Assembly: GCF_000425865.1 (NCBI RefSeq)
Contig: NZ_AUEG01000004.1
Location: forward strand, 1 to 64,000
Length of the DNA: 64,000 nucleotides
Direction: 5' to 3'
Origin: Lacticigenium naphthae DSM 19658
GTDB taxonomy: Bacteria; Bacillota; Bacilli; Lactobacillales; Carnobacteriaceae_A
This document shows positions 33,624 through 42,430 of the stretch, piece after piece (the first letter of the stretch is position 1; the number at the start of each line of letters is the position of its first letter). The notes below the pieces were generated by a model. It saw only the letters and a list, made by a program, of their open reading frames with translations, did not search any database and was not told the DNA's origin. The translations under genes and the position numbers were made by a program.

Positions 33624-33648
33624 AAATTACCAGGAAGAGGCTGAGAAA

Positions 33649-33891
33649 ATGGGGATCATCTATAAAAAATGTCTCAAATGCGGTTCTTTAGATACGATCG
33701 ATATTTTATATGGGCATCCTACTGCGAATGCAATGAAAAAGGCTGAAGAGGGGAAAATAAAACTCGGCGGAGGTCTAAAAACAGATGGAGACCCGCAATA
33801 CTTATGTAACGAGTGTGGTCATGAATGGGATCGCCAAACAGCTGTTGATCAAGCTTACGCTGATATAAAGGGAATGAAAGCAGAAATCTGA
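33649..33891 (+). CDS. Small zinc-ribbon protein
   Basis: An 80-residue protein with two Cys pairs, CLKCG (residues 8-12) and CNECGHEW (about 53-60), enough to bind one zinc. The middle is Gly/Lys rich. It lies 25 bases after the XRE gene and is probably co-transcribed. The partner or target is unknown. Confidence 0.7.
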   Translation: MGIIYKKCLKCGSLDTIDILYGHPTANAMKKAEEGKIKLGGGLKTDGDPQYLCNECGHEWDRQTAVDQAYADIKGMKAEI

Positions 33892-33894
33892 GGG

Positions 33895-34217
33895 TTTCAC
33901 AGTGGCTTTATTGTTGTAGAACTAGATTTTTACAGTCGGGAAATGAAGTGGTCACATAGCCTAGCTGTTGAACAGCCGGGCAAAAAATCCTACCTTCTTC
34001 TGAAATAGAAGCGTTTAGACAAAAGCTAAAAGAGATGAATTTACTGAACTGGAAAGCAGAGTATAGTGATCCATATATCTTAGACGGTACACAGTGGAGC
34101 ATAGATATCCTAAGAAAAACGACCACTCTCCACAAATATGGGAGCAACAGATTTCCGGTTGAATGGGATGCATTCGGCCAGGCTATTCAAGCTATCAGTG
34201 GACAGGATTTTGACTAA
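33895..34217 (+). pseudogene. Frameshifted remnant of a conserved hypothetical gene
   Basis: One frame reads FIVVELDFYSREMKWSHS and runs into a stop after GKKSYLLLK. A shift at the A6 run near 33981-33986 restores a second frame, GKKILPSSEIEAFRQKL, continuing to DGTQWSIDI and YGSNRFPVEW and a stop at 34217. The restored end resembles the C-terminus of a common hypothetical family that ends in a DGTQWSL...YGSNAYP pattern. No start or ribosome site fits the first part, so the N-terminus is also lost. Confidence 0.6.
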
Positions 34218-34238
34218 GAAAAAAAGGGAGTTTTCAAA

Positions 34239-34460
34239 GTGTCACAAAAAAATGATGACCAGTCTTCTAAAAATCATTATTTAAGTTATGGAATAAGTTT
34301 TGGAATGCTTGCTGGAAGTATGATAGGAATGCTTATAGGTAGTTTGTTTAACAGTGGTGGCATCGGATTGGCTTTTGGAATCAGTATGGGATCAGGATTT
34401 GGGATGCTGATAGGAATTGTAATCGGTTCTTTGATGGATCTACCTAAAGAAGATGAATAG
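34239..34460 (+). CDS. Small glycine-zipper membrane protein
   Basis: A 73-residue protein starting at GTG 34239 with AAGGGAG 8 bases upstream. Residues about 18-65 form two hydrophobic helices with many GxxxG repeats (MLAGSMIGMLIG, GSGFGMLIGIVIG), and both termini are charged. The composition resembles the tail of the XRE protein two genes upstream. Function unknown. Confidence 0.65.
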   Translation: MSQKNDDQSSKNHYLSYGISFGMLAGSMIGMLIGSLFNSGGIGLAFGISMGSGFGMLIGIVIGSLMDLPKEDE

Positions 34461-34501
34461 GTCCGAATGCTGAGAAATTCAGGAAAACACATGAGAATAT
34501 T

Positions 34502-34546
34502 AAAAAGAACAAACAACTTCTTTAGGGAAGGTCGTTTGTTCTTTTT
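34502..34546. terminator. Bidirectional intrinsic terminator
   Basis: A perfect 13-bp stem AAAAAGAACAAAC / GTTTGTTCTTTTT has T-runs on both strands and overlaps the end of the RNase HI-like gene. Confidence 0.85.
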
Positions 34547-34965
34547 TTCTCTTCAGTTAACTGTTCTAGAGCTTTCCTTAATCCCTGACGAGCTAAGTTA
34601 TCGGCCCCCTGGTTTTCTTTTTCTGGAATCCATTCTGTTACCACAACGGGAAAGTGTTCCATTAAAGTGGTGATTTTCTCGAGGGAATTTGAAAAGGTGC
34701 TCCTTTTTGCATAGCGTTTGTTGATGGAATCTGCGGCGATTTTACTGTCTGTGTACAAAAACAGCAGCTGATCCGTGTAGTGCTTTTCAACCAGCAAGGT
34801 CAGCGCTTCGATTATGGCTAAAAATTCAGCCTCGTGATTGGTGGCGGCTATGGGGAGTGTGCGTGCGTGCTGCTCATGAAACTCACCCTCGCCGGATAGC
34901 ACGATCCCGATCCCAACAACAGGTAAATCTTGTTTGACGGCCGCATCTGTATATACTTTTAACAA
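34522..34965 (-). CDS. RNase HI-like protein
   Basis: A 147-residue RNase H-fold protein. Acidic residues are visible at VYTDAAV (Asp near 6), NHEAEF (Glu near 48) and LYTDSKIA (Asp near 72); ENQGADNLAR supplies the C-terminal Asp. Such YpeP/rnhA-like proteins cleave RNA in RNA:DNA hybrids or act on related structures. The chosen start is TTG 34965, because AGGAGG sits 7 bases upstream; the longer frame has no such signal. It is distinct from the rnhB gene at 49967. Confidence 0.82.
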   Translation of the reverse strand: MLKVYTDAAVKQDLPVVGIGIVLSGEGEFHEQHARTLPIAATNHEAEFLAIIEALTLLVEKHYTDQLLFLYTDSKIAADSINKRYAKRSTFSNSLEKITTLMEHFPVVVTEWIPEKENQGADNLARQGLRKALEQLTEEKKRTNDLP

Positions 34966-35116
34966 ACAACTACCTCCTATTTTTTTTAGCCGGTTTGACG
35001 AGGAAATGGTTTGAACCATAAGCACGTGTCCTTTCGTATAAAATAGCAGGAAAAAGCAACAGCTGAGCAGCATTTTAATAAACAGCGGATTTTCTAACTG
35101 ATTTTCGATCAGCTAA

Positions 35117-35161
35117 AAAAAAGGAGAAGTTCGAAACGACCGTTTCAAAGAACTCCTTTTT
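35117..35161 (-). terminator. Intrinsic terminator of the cold shock gene
   Basis: Two nested stems, AAAGGAG...CTCCTTT with GAAACG...CGTTTC inside, are followed on the minus strand by TTTTTTTT. Confidence 0.85.
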
Positions 35162-35167
35162 GAATCT

Positions 35168-35374
35168 TTAATTTTCTACAACGGTCACATTTGTTGCTTG
35201 GGGTCCTCGGTTACCTTCTACGATTTCAAATTGAACGGATTGTCCTTCATTTAACGTTTTAAATCCTTCCATATCGATTCCAGTAAAATGTACAAATACA
35301 TCTTCATCTTGGCCGTATTGAATAAAACCATAGCCTTTATCGTTACTAAACCACTTCACAGTTCCATTTGTCAT
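35168..35374 (-). CDS. Cold shock protein (CspA family)
   Basis: A 68-residue single-domain RNA/ssDNA-binding protein. RNP1 (KGYGFIQY, residues about 13-20) and RNP2 (VFVHFT, about 26-31) are present. The start at ATG 35374 gives the canonical MTNGTVKWF opening; a TTG 15 bases earlier would run through the GGGGGGA ribosome site. It has its own terminator. Which Csp paralogue it is cannot be told. Confidence 0.95.
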   Translation of the reverse strand: MTNGTVKWFSNDKGYGFIQYGQDEDVFVHFTGIDMEGFKTLNEGQSVQFEIVEGNRGPQATNVTVVEN

Positions 35375-35513
35375 TGTGAATCCCCCCAAATCCTATTGCA
35401 ATCTCTTGCTAAACTGAACAAGAATTGCTAGTCTCATTATATTGAAGATAGATGAAACAGTCAATGGAAATTAAACCGTTTTCATGAAACTAAACCAAAG
35501 AGGGTGAGCAGCA

Positions 35514-36173
35514 ATGCAATCGATCATTACAGAAGAGATGAAAATCCGAGCGCTAGCGCTCGTTCAAGACTATGCTGTTGAAGGCTTTATGAAGGGCCAA
35601 GGTTCTCTCCGACCAAAATGTGTATTTGTGGGCGAAGCTCCGGGAGAGACAGAAGTCGTTTCCGGTAAGCCATTTTCAGGGCGTGCAGGGAAAAAATTCG
35701 ATGCCAATCTAGAACGGATCGGCTTGACGCGTGAAAATATTTTTGTAACCAGTGTGTTTCGTAGCCGTCCGTTTAAAGTAGTCAATAAAATGGACAGAAA
35801 AACGAATGAAATAGTGGAGAAAAGACCCAATCGCAAGCCTGTACAAAAAGAAATCGATGCGCATGCCTGGTTATTAGACGAGGAATTGAAACGATTGGAT
35901 CCTTCTTTAGTGATCGTAATGGGGAACGTGGCATTGAAAAGAGTATTGGGGGATGGCTACTCACTAAAGGAAGCGCGCGGGAAAATTTTCAAAGAAAAGA
36001 TTTTGATTTGGAATAATGGAAACTTACCGAAGTATATCCGGAGTGAGAAAGAATATTCTCTTTTGGTGACCTATCATCCGGCAGCTGTTTTGTATAATCC
36101 GTCACTAAATGAAGAAATTAAAGGGGATTTCCAACGAATCAGCGAATATTTGACCAAAAATATGGTAAACTAG
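35514..36173 (+). CDS. Uracil-DNA glycosylase superfamily protein, family-4-like without cluster cysteines
   Basis: A 219-residue protein with the family-4 style motif VGEAPGETE (about 39-47), GKPFSGRAGKKFDANL (about 51-66) and the second catalytic region YHPAAVLYNP (about 182-191). Family-4 enzymes bind a 4Fe-4S cluster through N-terminal CxxC; none is present here. A charged insertion (NKMDRKTNEIVEKRPNRKP) sits in the middle. Removal of uracil from DNA is likely but not certain. It is monocistronic or leads into the ABC-F gene 37 bases on. Confidence 0.8.
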   Translation: MQSIITEEMKIRALALVQDYAVEGFMKGQGSLRPKCVFVGEAPGETEVVSGKPFSGRAGKKFDANLERIGLTRENIFVTSVFRSRPFKVVNKMDRKTNEIVEKRPNRKPVQKEIDAHAWLLDEELKRLDPSLVIVMGNVALKRVLGDGYSLKEARGKIFKEKILIWNNGNLPKYIRSEKEYSLLVTYHPAAVLYNPSLNEEIKGDFQRISEYLTKNMVN

Positions 36174-36210
36174 GAACAATTGAATTTATGAAAAGGACTG
36201 ATTGGAACAG

Positions 36211-38109
36211 ATGATAGAATTAAAAGTAACGGACTTGACCCTCTCTTATGGAGACAAAGAATTATTTCAATCGATATCGTTTTCTATTAAAGAAAAAGAA
36301 CGGATCGGTTTGATCGGTGTCAACGGAACAGGGAAAACAAGTTTATTGAATGTGCTGACAGACAACTTAGCGAAAGATTCTGGGACAATTACAAAGCCAA
36401 ACAATTACCGTATGGGTTATTTAAAACAACATCCAGATTTTGATTTGGATCAGACAGTTCTGGATGCAGTCTTTTCAGGGGACAATCCATTAATGAATAC
36501 GGTGAAAGAATACGAAGTTGCTTTAGAAAATTTAATGCTGCAGGCAGAAGATACGAAAGCACAAGATCGTTTTTCAAAAGCTGAACAGCAAATGAATGCT
36601 CAGGATGCCTGGCTTGCCAGTACGACAGCCACAACGATTTTAACAAAATTGGGTATCACAGATATGAATCAACGCGCCAACCAATTATCTGGGGGTCAAC
36701 TGAAGCGGGTTTCTTTAGCACGCGTGCTGATATCCTCACCAGATTTATTGATCTTAGATGAACCGACCAACCACCTTGACTTTGACATGATCAATTGGCT
36801 AGAAGACTATTTAGCCAACTATAGAGGGTCTTTATTGCTTGTGACACATGATCGGTATTTCTTGGATCACGTAGTCAATCAAATCATGGAATTATCGAAT
36901 GGTTCGCTGTACCAATATCCAGGTAACTATCATGAGTTCATTCGTTTGAAAGCTGAAAGAGAAGAAACAGAGGCGTTGATGCAACACAAAAAAACGCAAC
37001 TTTTTAAAAAGGAACTGGCTTGGATGCGTACGGGTGCCAAAGCCCGGACAACAAAACAACAAGCGCGAATCAATCGCTTTGGAGACTTGAAAGAAGAAGT
37101 TTCCCAAGACTCCGGTCAAGGCGATATGGATCTTTCAATCAAAGGCTCCCGTTTGGGAACGAAAGTATTGGAATTGGAAAATGCTTCGTATCGGATAGAA
37201 GACAATCAAATACTAGATGAGTTTAATTTATTGATACAAAATAACGATCGAATCGGTATCACGGGAGAAAATGGTTCAGGGAAAACAACTTTCTTGAATA
37301 TATTAGCTGGGCGAGTACCGCTTGATTCGGGCATATTGATCGTTGGCGAAACGGTTAAAATTGCTTATTATACCCAACAGAATGAGGAACTAGACCCAAA
37401 TAAACGGGTCATTAACTACCTACAAGAAGTGGCAGAAGAAGTAGTCAATGCCGAAGGTGAAAAAATTAGTGTGACACAGTTGTTAGAACAATTCCTATTT
37501 AATCGTTCTTCCCATGGAACAATGATCGGCAAATTGTCTGGTGGAGAAAAACGCCGGTTGTATTTGTTGAAACTGCTCATGCAACAACCCAACGTATTGC
37601 TGCTGGATGAACCAACCAACGATTTAGATGTTCAAACATTAACCGTTCTGGAAGATTACATCGAACAATTTACAGGAGCTGTTCTAGCTGTTTCCCATGA
37701 TCGGTATTTCTTAGATAAAACCGCCGATAAATTATTGGTTTTTAAAGGCAACGGGAAAATTGATACGTATTATGGAAAATTGACACGTTTCTTGGAAGAA
37801 GAAAAAGAGAAACAAGCTGAAAAAAAATCACCTGCAAAAAAAAGCACGCAATCTAAAGCTATCGAGCCGGCTCCCCCACAACAGGATGAGAAAAAGAAAT
37901 TATCCTATATGGAGAAAAAAGAGTGGGAAACCATTGAAATGAATATAGCTGAATTGGAGAAGAGTTTAGAAAAAAACAAGGAAGAAATGGCTTTAGCTGG
38001 AAGTAATTATGAAAAAATTGCCGATTTAGAAAGTGAAGGAAAAAACATCGAAGAAAAACTAGAGGAAAAAATGGAAAGATGGGAATATTTAAGTCAATTT
38101 GCGGAATAA
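36211..38109 (+). CDS. ABC-F family ATPase (Uup/YfmR-like)
   Basis: A ribosome-associated, soluble ABC-F protein of about 632 residues with two ATPase domains. The Walker A motifs are at about 36-43 (GVNGTGKT) and 351-358 (GENGSGKT), with signatures LSGGQ at 159-163 and LSGGE at 442-446. A Lys/Glu-rich linker near 535-560 leads to the C-terminal coiled coil that marks the Uup/YfmR subgroup. These factors help stalled ribosomes. ATG 36211 is annotated; a TTG at 36202 closer to AAAGGAC is possible. Confidence 0.9.
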   Translation: MIELKVTDLTLSYGDKELFQSISFSIKEKERIGLIGVNGTGKTSLLNVLTDNLAKDSGTITKPNNYRMGYLKQHPDFDLDQTVLDAVFSGDNPLMNTVKEYEVALENLMLQAEDTKAQDRFSKAEQQMNAQDAWLASTTATTILTKLGITDMNQRANQLSGGQLKRVSLARVLISSPDLLILDEPTNHLDFDMINWLEDYLANYRGSLLLVTHDRYFLDHVVNQIMELSNGSLYQYPGNYHEFIRLKAEREETEALMQHKKTQLFKKELAWMRTGAKARTTKQQARINRFGDLKEEVSQDSGQGDMDLSIKGSRLGTKVLELENASYRIEDNQILDEFNLLIQNNDRIGITGENGSGKTTFLNILAGRVPLDSGILIVGETVKIAYYTQQNEELDPNKRVINYLQEVAEEVVNAEGEKISVTQLLEQFLFNRSSHGTMIGKLSGGEKRRLYLLKLLMQQPNVLLLDEPTNDLDVQTLTVLEDYIEQFTGAVLAVSHDRYFLDKTADKLLVFKGNGKIDTYYGKLTRFLEEEKEKQAEKKSPAKKSTQSKAIEPAPPQQDEKKKLSYMEKKEWETIEMNIAELEKSLEKNKEEMALAGSNYEKIADLESEGKNIEEKLEEKMERWEYLSQFAE

Positions 38110-38124
38110 AAAGGAGCGAGGGGA

Positions 38125-39072
38125 ATGGAAGAACACTATTTAAACTTAGCACGACACATTCTAGAAAACGGAACATACAAAGAGGATCGGACGAATACCG
38201 GGACGAAAAGTGTGTTTGGATACCAAATGCGGTTTGATTTACAAAAGGGATTTCCATTACTCACGACCAAACAAGTAGCTTTTCGCTTGATCAAAAGCGA
38301 ATTGCTTTGGTTTTTGCATGGCGATACGAATATTCGCTATTTATTACAAAATAAAAATCATATTTGGGATGAATGGGCTTTTGAACGGTATGTCAAAAGC
38401 GATGCATACAAAGGCCCCGATATGACTGATTTTGGTAATCGAGCTCAACAAGATGCTGATTTCAACAAAGTATATAAAGAAGAAAAGAAAAAATTCACTA
38501 CACAGATAGTAGAAGATGAAGCATTTGCAGAAGCGTTTGGGACTTTAGGAAATGTGTATGGTGCTCAATGGCGCGCCTGGAAAACGTCTCAAGGTGAAAC
38601 CATTGATCAACTAAAAAATGTCATCGAAAACATAAAAAAGAATCCTCATTCTCGTCGGCATATTGTCACTGCATGGAATCCAGAAGATATTCCACACATG
38701 GCCTTGCCTCCTTGTCACATGATGTTTCAGTTTTATGTTGCGGATGGGAAACTGAGCTGTCAATTGTATCAGCGGAGTGCCGATGTCTTTTTAGGTGTTC
38801 CTTTCAACATTGCCAGCTATGCGTTATTAACACATTTGATTGCACATGAAGTAGGGTTGGAAGTCGGTGAATTTGTGCATACTCTAGGAGATGCCCATAT
38901 TTATTCGAATCATTTCGAGGCAATCCAAACACAATTAGAGAGAGAACCTAAACCGCTACCTAATTTGAAACTGAATACAGAGAAGAAAAGCATTTTTGAT
39001 TTTGAAATGGAAGATATTGAAGTTGTAGATTACAATCACCACCCAAGAATCAAAGCACCGATAGCTGTGTGA
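38125..39072 (+). CDS. thyA: Thymidylate synthase
   Basis: Makes dTMP from dUMP with methylenetetrahydrofolate. At 315 residues it is the long form found in lactobacilli and relatives, with an insertion of about 50 residues after IWDEWAF. The catalytic Cys197 is in [19 protein letters not shown] and [13 protein letters not shown] are classic motifs. AAAGGAG lies upstream of the ATG. folA follows 37 bases later, which recycles the dihydrofolate this enzyme makes. Confidence 0.98.
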   Translation: MEEHYLNLARHILENGTYKEDRTNTGTKSVFGYQMRFDLQKGFPLLTTKQVAFRLIKSELLWFLHGDTNIRYLLQNKNHIWDEWAFERYVKSDAYKGPDMTDFGNRAQQDADFNKVYKEEKKKFTTQIVEDEAFAEAFGTLGNVYGAQWRAWKTSQGETIDQLKNVIENIKKNPHSRRHIVTAWNPEDIPHMALPPCHMMFQFYVADGKLSCQLYQRSADVFLGVPFNIASYALLTHLIAHEVGLEVGEFVHTLGDAHIYSNHFEAIQTQLEREPKPLPNLKLNTEKKSIFDFEMEDIEVVDYNHHPRIKAPIAV

Positions 39073-39109
39073 TGGTTTCGCTATACAACCAATTGAAAGG
39101 AACGTTGCT

Positions 39110-39604
39110 ATGATAACATTTGTATATGCGGAAGATGAAAATGGAGTGATCGGTCAAGATGGAAGTATTCCTTGGCATTTGCCTTCTGATATGAAGTTTT
39201 TTAAAAAAGTCACCTTAACAGGGAATGTAGTTATGGGGAGAAAGACATATGAAAGTATTCCAAATCCTCCTCTTGCCAAAAGAGAAAATATTATCCTAAC
39301 ACGTAATCTGTCTGCTGATTATCCTGGAGCTGAAGTCATGCATTCAAGAGAAGAAGTGATCGCTTACGCAAATAAAAATGAAAAAGAGACCCATGTGATC
39401 GGCGGAGCTGACATCTTCAGGTTATTCCGGGATGATGTCGACAAATTGTACCGCACAGTTATTCACCATTCATTTGCTGGAGACACGTATATGCCTAAGA
39501 TCAATTATGATGAGTGGGATCTGGTGAAAAAAAGTGAGGGCGTAGTTGATGAAAAGAATCGCTATCCCCATACTTTTTATATTTACGAAAGAAAACAAAA
39601 ATAA
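39110..39604 (+). CDS. folA: Dihydrofolate reductase
   Basis: A 164-residue NADPH-dependent enzyme that regenerates tetrahydrofolate after thymidylate synthesis. It opens FVYAEDENGVIGQDGSIPWH with the acidic substrate residue in the LPSDM segment. VMGRKTYESI and VIGGADIF are the usual NADPH-binding stretches. GAAAGGAACG precedes the ATG. It forms a two-gene operon with thyA, closed by a terminator at 39629. Confidence 0.97.
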   Translation: MITFVYAEDENGVIGQDGSIPWHLPSDMKFFKKVTLTGNVVMGRKTYESIPNPPLAKRENIILTRNLSADYPGAEVMHSREEVIAYANKNEKETHVIGGADIFRLFRDDVDKLYRTVIHHSFAGDTYMPKINYDEWDLVKKSEGVVDEKNRYPHTFYIYERKQK

Positions 39605-39628
39605 ATGTATTTTTGTTTAAAATACAAT

Positions 39629-39668
39629 AAAAAAGGACATGGTTGCACTTGACAACTATGTCTTTTTT
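39629..39668. terminator. Bidirectional terminator between folA and the ArsR gene
   Basis: A stem AAAAAGGACATGGTTG / CAACTATGTCTTTTT with one or two G-U pairs is flanked by A- and T-runs. Confidence 0.85.
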
Positions 39669-39672
39669 GTTG

Positions 39673-39990
39673 CTATTTTTTACTGGTTTCCTGCGTATGG
39701 TTGATCACCTGCTCTAAAATACTGAATACATGCTCGTCATCTAAACTATAAAAAATCGACTTTCCATTTCTTCTTGATTTTACTAGTTTATATTTTTTTA
39801 ATGTGTTGAGTTGATGAGAGATTGCTGATTGTTCCATATTTAAAGAAGTAGCAATTTCACCAACATTGTGTTCTTTTTTCTTTAATAAAAAGAGAATAGA
39901 AATTCTGGTTGGATCACTGATCACTTTGAAAAATTTACTGACACATTGGATGGTTTCGTTATCTGCAGTCACAATTTCTGTATCATTCAT
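39673..39990 (-). CDS. ArsR/SmtB-family metal sensor, CzrA-type
   Basis: A 105-residue winged-helix repressor. The recognition region EIATSLNMEQSAISHQL spans about 45-61. The helix-5 metal site of CzrA (Asp-x-His ... His-x-x-His) is kept as Asp85, His87, His98 and Glu101, so the last ligand is Glu rather than His. No alpha-3N cysteine pair is seen; zinc or cobalt sensing is expected. ATG 39990 follows AAGGAAGG. It is divergent from the P-type ATPase gene. Confidence 0.9.
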   Translation of the reverse strand: MNDTEIVTADNETIQCVSKFFKVISDPTRISILFLLKKKEHNVGEIATSLNMEQSAISHQLNTLKKYKLVKSRRNGKSIFYSLDDEHVFSILEQVINHTQETSKK

Positions 39991-40091
39991 TTGGTGTCCT
40001 TCCTTTCTGATAAATGAACAACTAATCATATATAACAATAACATTTTTCGTTGAAATTACAATAAATGTTAGACAATTTTAGTGTAACATC

Positions 40092-40120
40092 TTGACAAAA
40101 CAGGAGTGAACGATTAAAGT
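40092..40120 (+). promoter_or_regulatory. Promoter of the metal ATPase gene
   Basis: TTGACA at 40092-40097 and TAAAGT at 40115-40120 are 17 bases apart. The palindrome at 40131-40156 follows directly. Confidence 0.7.
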
Positions 40121-40130
40121 TGAGTTGTCA

Positions 40131-40156
40131 TACATATGAATGAAACAACATATGTA
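40131..40156 (+). promoter_or_regulatory. ArsR-type operator candidate
   Basis: TACATATG and CATATGTA form perfect arms with 10 bases between. The site sits just after the promoter, near the start of transcription, as expected for repression by the divergent ArsR protein. Immediately downstream, 40154-40178 forms another hairpin (GTAAAACGGA / TCCGTTTTAC) that overlaps the right arm. Confidence 0.6.
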
Positions 40157-40203
40157 AAACGGAATCAATCCGTTTTACCTTTAACTAAGGAAGGTGTTCG
40201 TTT

Positions 40204-42147
40204 ATGGAGAATAGTCACGAAGGAAGAAAACAGAGTCAGGAAAAAAATCATGAGGAGAGTCACGAACATGACCATAATCATGGGAAAGGACCGATCGTTT
40301 TTTATTTAATAGGTTTATCACTCTATATTGGTGCATTGTTTTTAAGTAATGAAAATGTGTTTTTGACAAACCTATTATTTTTGACTGCATTAATTTTAGC
40401 TGGATATCACGTCATTCTTAATGAAGGTATTGCAGAGACGATCGAAAATACTAAAAGAGCAAAGAAGTTCATTCCCAATTCACATATATTAATGGGACTG
40501 GCTGCGATAGGGGCCTCATTATTAGGCGAGTTTAATGAAGGAGCACTATTGATCCTCATTTTTTCGGGTGCTCATTTTCTTGAAGATTATGCTGAAGGAA
40601 GGAGTAAAAGCGAGATATCTAGCCTATTAAAAATGAATCCGACAACAGCTCGACGCTTAACTTCTGATGGAAACACAGAGGTGGTCGATGTAAAGGAACT
40701 TGAAATCGGTGATCATCTCAAAGTCTTAAATGGAGATCAAGTTCCAATCGATGGCATCATTCTATCTGGAAGCACTTCAATAGATGAATCGTCTATTAGC
40801 GGAGAAAGTATACCGAAAGAGAAAACAAAGGATGATGAAGTCTTTGCCAGCACGATCAATGGTGCGGGTACTTTTACAATGGAAGTCACAAAGACGACTA
40901 AAAATACGGTGTTTTCTAAAATACTCGAATTAGTAAATCAAAATCAGAATAATCGAACAAAAGCTGCCAGTATTATACAAACATTCGAACCAAAATATGT
41001 GAATGTAGTTCTGCTATTGGTTTTACTTGTCATATTATTAGGGCCTATCTTGTTGGATTGGACATGGGGTCAAAGTATTTATAGAGGCCTCGTACTTTTA
41101 GTCGCGGCTTCTCCATGTGCTCTAGCTGCGGCTACTGTTTCAGTCACTTTATCAACAACGTCTAACCTAGCTAAAAAAGGGGTGCTTTCAAAAGGAAGTT
41201 CTTATTTATCAAATTTAGCTAAGATCAAGGCAATTGCTTTTGATAAAACAGGTACGCTCACCCATGGGAAACCAGAAGTAACGAATCATTATTTTTCTGA
41301 CTCTGTGAATGAAGATGATCTGATCGATATAATCGTGTCTCTTGAAAAGAAAGCAAATCATCCGTTAGCAGATGCTATTTTAAGAAAATTCGAAGCTAAA
41401 CAATTGCTTGAAATCGAAGTGACAAACCAGATCGGAAAAGGTCTTACTGGTATGTATGAAGGGAAAAATTATCGTATAGGAAAACCGACTTCTTTTGAGA
41501 CGGTTTCGGCTGAATACAGTAAATTGAATACCGACTGGGCTACCCAAGGAAAGACTGTAGTCTATGTAGCTGAAGAAGAAAAAGTGATCGGTATTTTAGC
41601 TCTGATGGATACTCCGAGTGAACATGCGAAAACAACTATCGATTACTTTAAAAAACAAGGAGTCCATACCACTTTGATTACGGGTGATTCTAAAATGACA
41701 GGAGAGGCAGTGGCTAGAGAATTAGGAATAGACGAAGTCATCGCCAATGTCTTACCGGAAGATAAATCGGTAATCATAAATAAACAAAAAGAAAAATATG
41801 GCATGATCGCAATGGTTGGAGATGGAGTGAATGATGCACCGGCACTCGTTAGTGCAGATGTTGGAATTGCTATGGGAGATGGTACCGATGTAGCTGTGGA
41901 AGTATCCGATTTGGTTATCATGCAGAATAATTTGTCCAAATTGGTCCAAGCCCACATTATTTCAACTCAAATGAATCGTGTTACTTGGCAAAATATCCTA
42001 TTTTCGATGGCAGTTGTTGTCTTTCTAGTGACGATCAGCCTATTAGGATTAACTGATATTTCATTGAGTGTGATCCTTCACGAGGGAAGTACCCTAGTAG
42101 TTATTTTAAACGGTCTGCGCTTGTTGAAGTATGGGAAATCAGCCTAA
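40204..42147 (+). CDS. Heavy-metal P-type ATPase, PIB-4 type (Zn/Co/Fe export candidate)
   Basis: A 647-residue metal-pumping ATPase with a short His-rich N-terminus (HEESHEHDHNHGKG, about residues 17-30) and no CxxC metal domain. The membrane motif SPC is at about 303-305, the phosphorylation site Asp347 in DKTGT, and HEGST in TM8 (from about 626). SPC plus HEG-T marks the PIB-4 group (CoaT, CzcP, ZosA/PfeT). The divergent CzrA-type sensor points to zinc or cobalt control. GGAAGGTG precedes the ATG. Iron as substrate is not excluded. Confidence 0.9.
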   Translation: MENSHEGRKQSQEKNHEESHEHDHNHGKGPIVFYLIGLSLYIGALFLSNENVFLTNLLFLTALILAGYHVILNEGIAETIENTKRAKKFIPNSHILMGLAAIGASLLGEFNEGALLILIFSGAHFLEDYAEGRSKSEISSLLKMNPTTARRLTSDGNTEVVDVKELEIGDHLKVLNGDQVPIDGIILSGSTSIDESSISGESIPKEKTKDDEVFASTINGAGTFTMEVTKTTKNTVFSKILELVNQNQNNRTKAASIIQTFEPKYVNVVLLLVLLVILLGPILLDWTWGQSIYRGLVLLVAASPCALAAATVSVTLSTTSNLAKKGVLSKGSSYLSNLAKIKAIAFDKTGTLTHGKPEVTNHYFSDSVNEDDLIDIIVSLEKKANHPLADAILRKFEAKQLLEIEVTNQIGKGLTGMYEGKNYRIGKPTSFETVSAEYSKLNTDWATQGKTVVYVAEEEKVIGILALMDTPSEHAKTTIDYFKKQGVHTTLITGDSKMTGEAVARELGIDEVIANVLPEDKSVIINKQKEKYGMIAMVGDGVNDAPALVSADVGIAMGDGTDVAVEVSDLVIMQNNLSKLVQAHIISTQMNRVTWQNILFSMAVVVFLVTISLLGLTDISLSVILHEGSTLVVILNGLRLLKYGKSA

Positions 42148-42221
42148 GATATACATTTGGATGGCTGGAGCAATTTTTTAGGAACGATTGGATACGATTT
42201 TGTTTAGAAACTGCGTGGGTT

Positions 42222-42310
42222 GAACAGTATACGGACAAAATTTCTGAAGATAAGTATTGTATCTTCAGAAGTCAGCGCACAAATCCACTAAACTTCTGAA
42301 GAAAACTAGC
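42222..42310. repeat. Dispersed TTCTGAAGA motif region with hairpin
   Basis: ATACGGACAAAATTTCTGAAG at 42229 onward repeats the sequence at 2870-2893 with two changes. Within it, CTGAAGATA and TATCTTCAG form a hairpin, and a third ACTTCTGAAGA lies at about 42293-42303. No ORF is present. Confidence 0.55.
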
Positions 42311-42368
42311 TTCTCTTTCCTTAAAAAGGTAGAAACGATTCAACACGAGTGGACAAAGAATCCAATAG

Positions 42369-42407
42369 AAAAGCGGCGCTGATAAGAACTCATCAGGGCC
42401 GCTTTTT
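42369..42407. terminator. Bidirectional intrinsic terminator
   Basis: AAAAGCGGC-GCTGAT pairs with ATCAG-GGCCGCTTTT, followed by T-runs on either strand. It ends the ATPase gene and the convergent hemolysin-III gene. Confidence 0.85.
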
Positions 42408-42430
42408 TATTGATTTATCTAGTTATGTGA

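Noticed and set aside
33649-34217. Programmed frameshift between the zinc-ribbon gene and the following frame
   Set aside because: The zinc-ribbon frame ends in a clean stop before the A6 run and the two proteins look unrelated; a broken gene is simpler.
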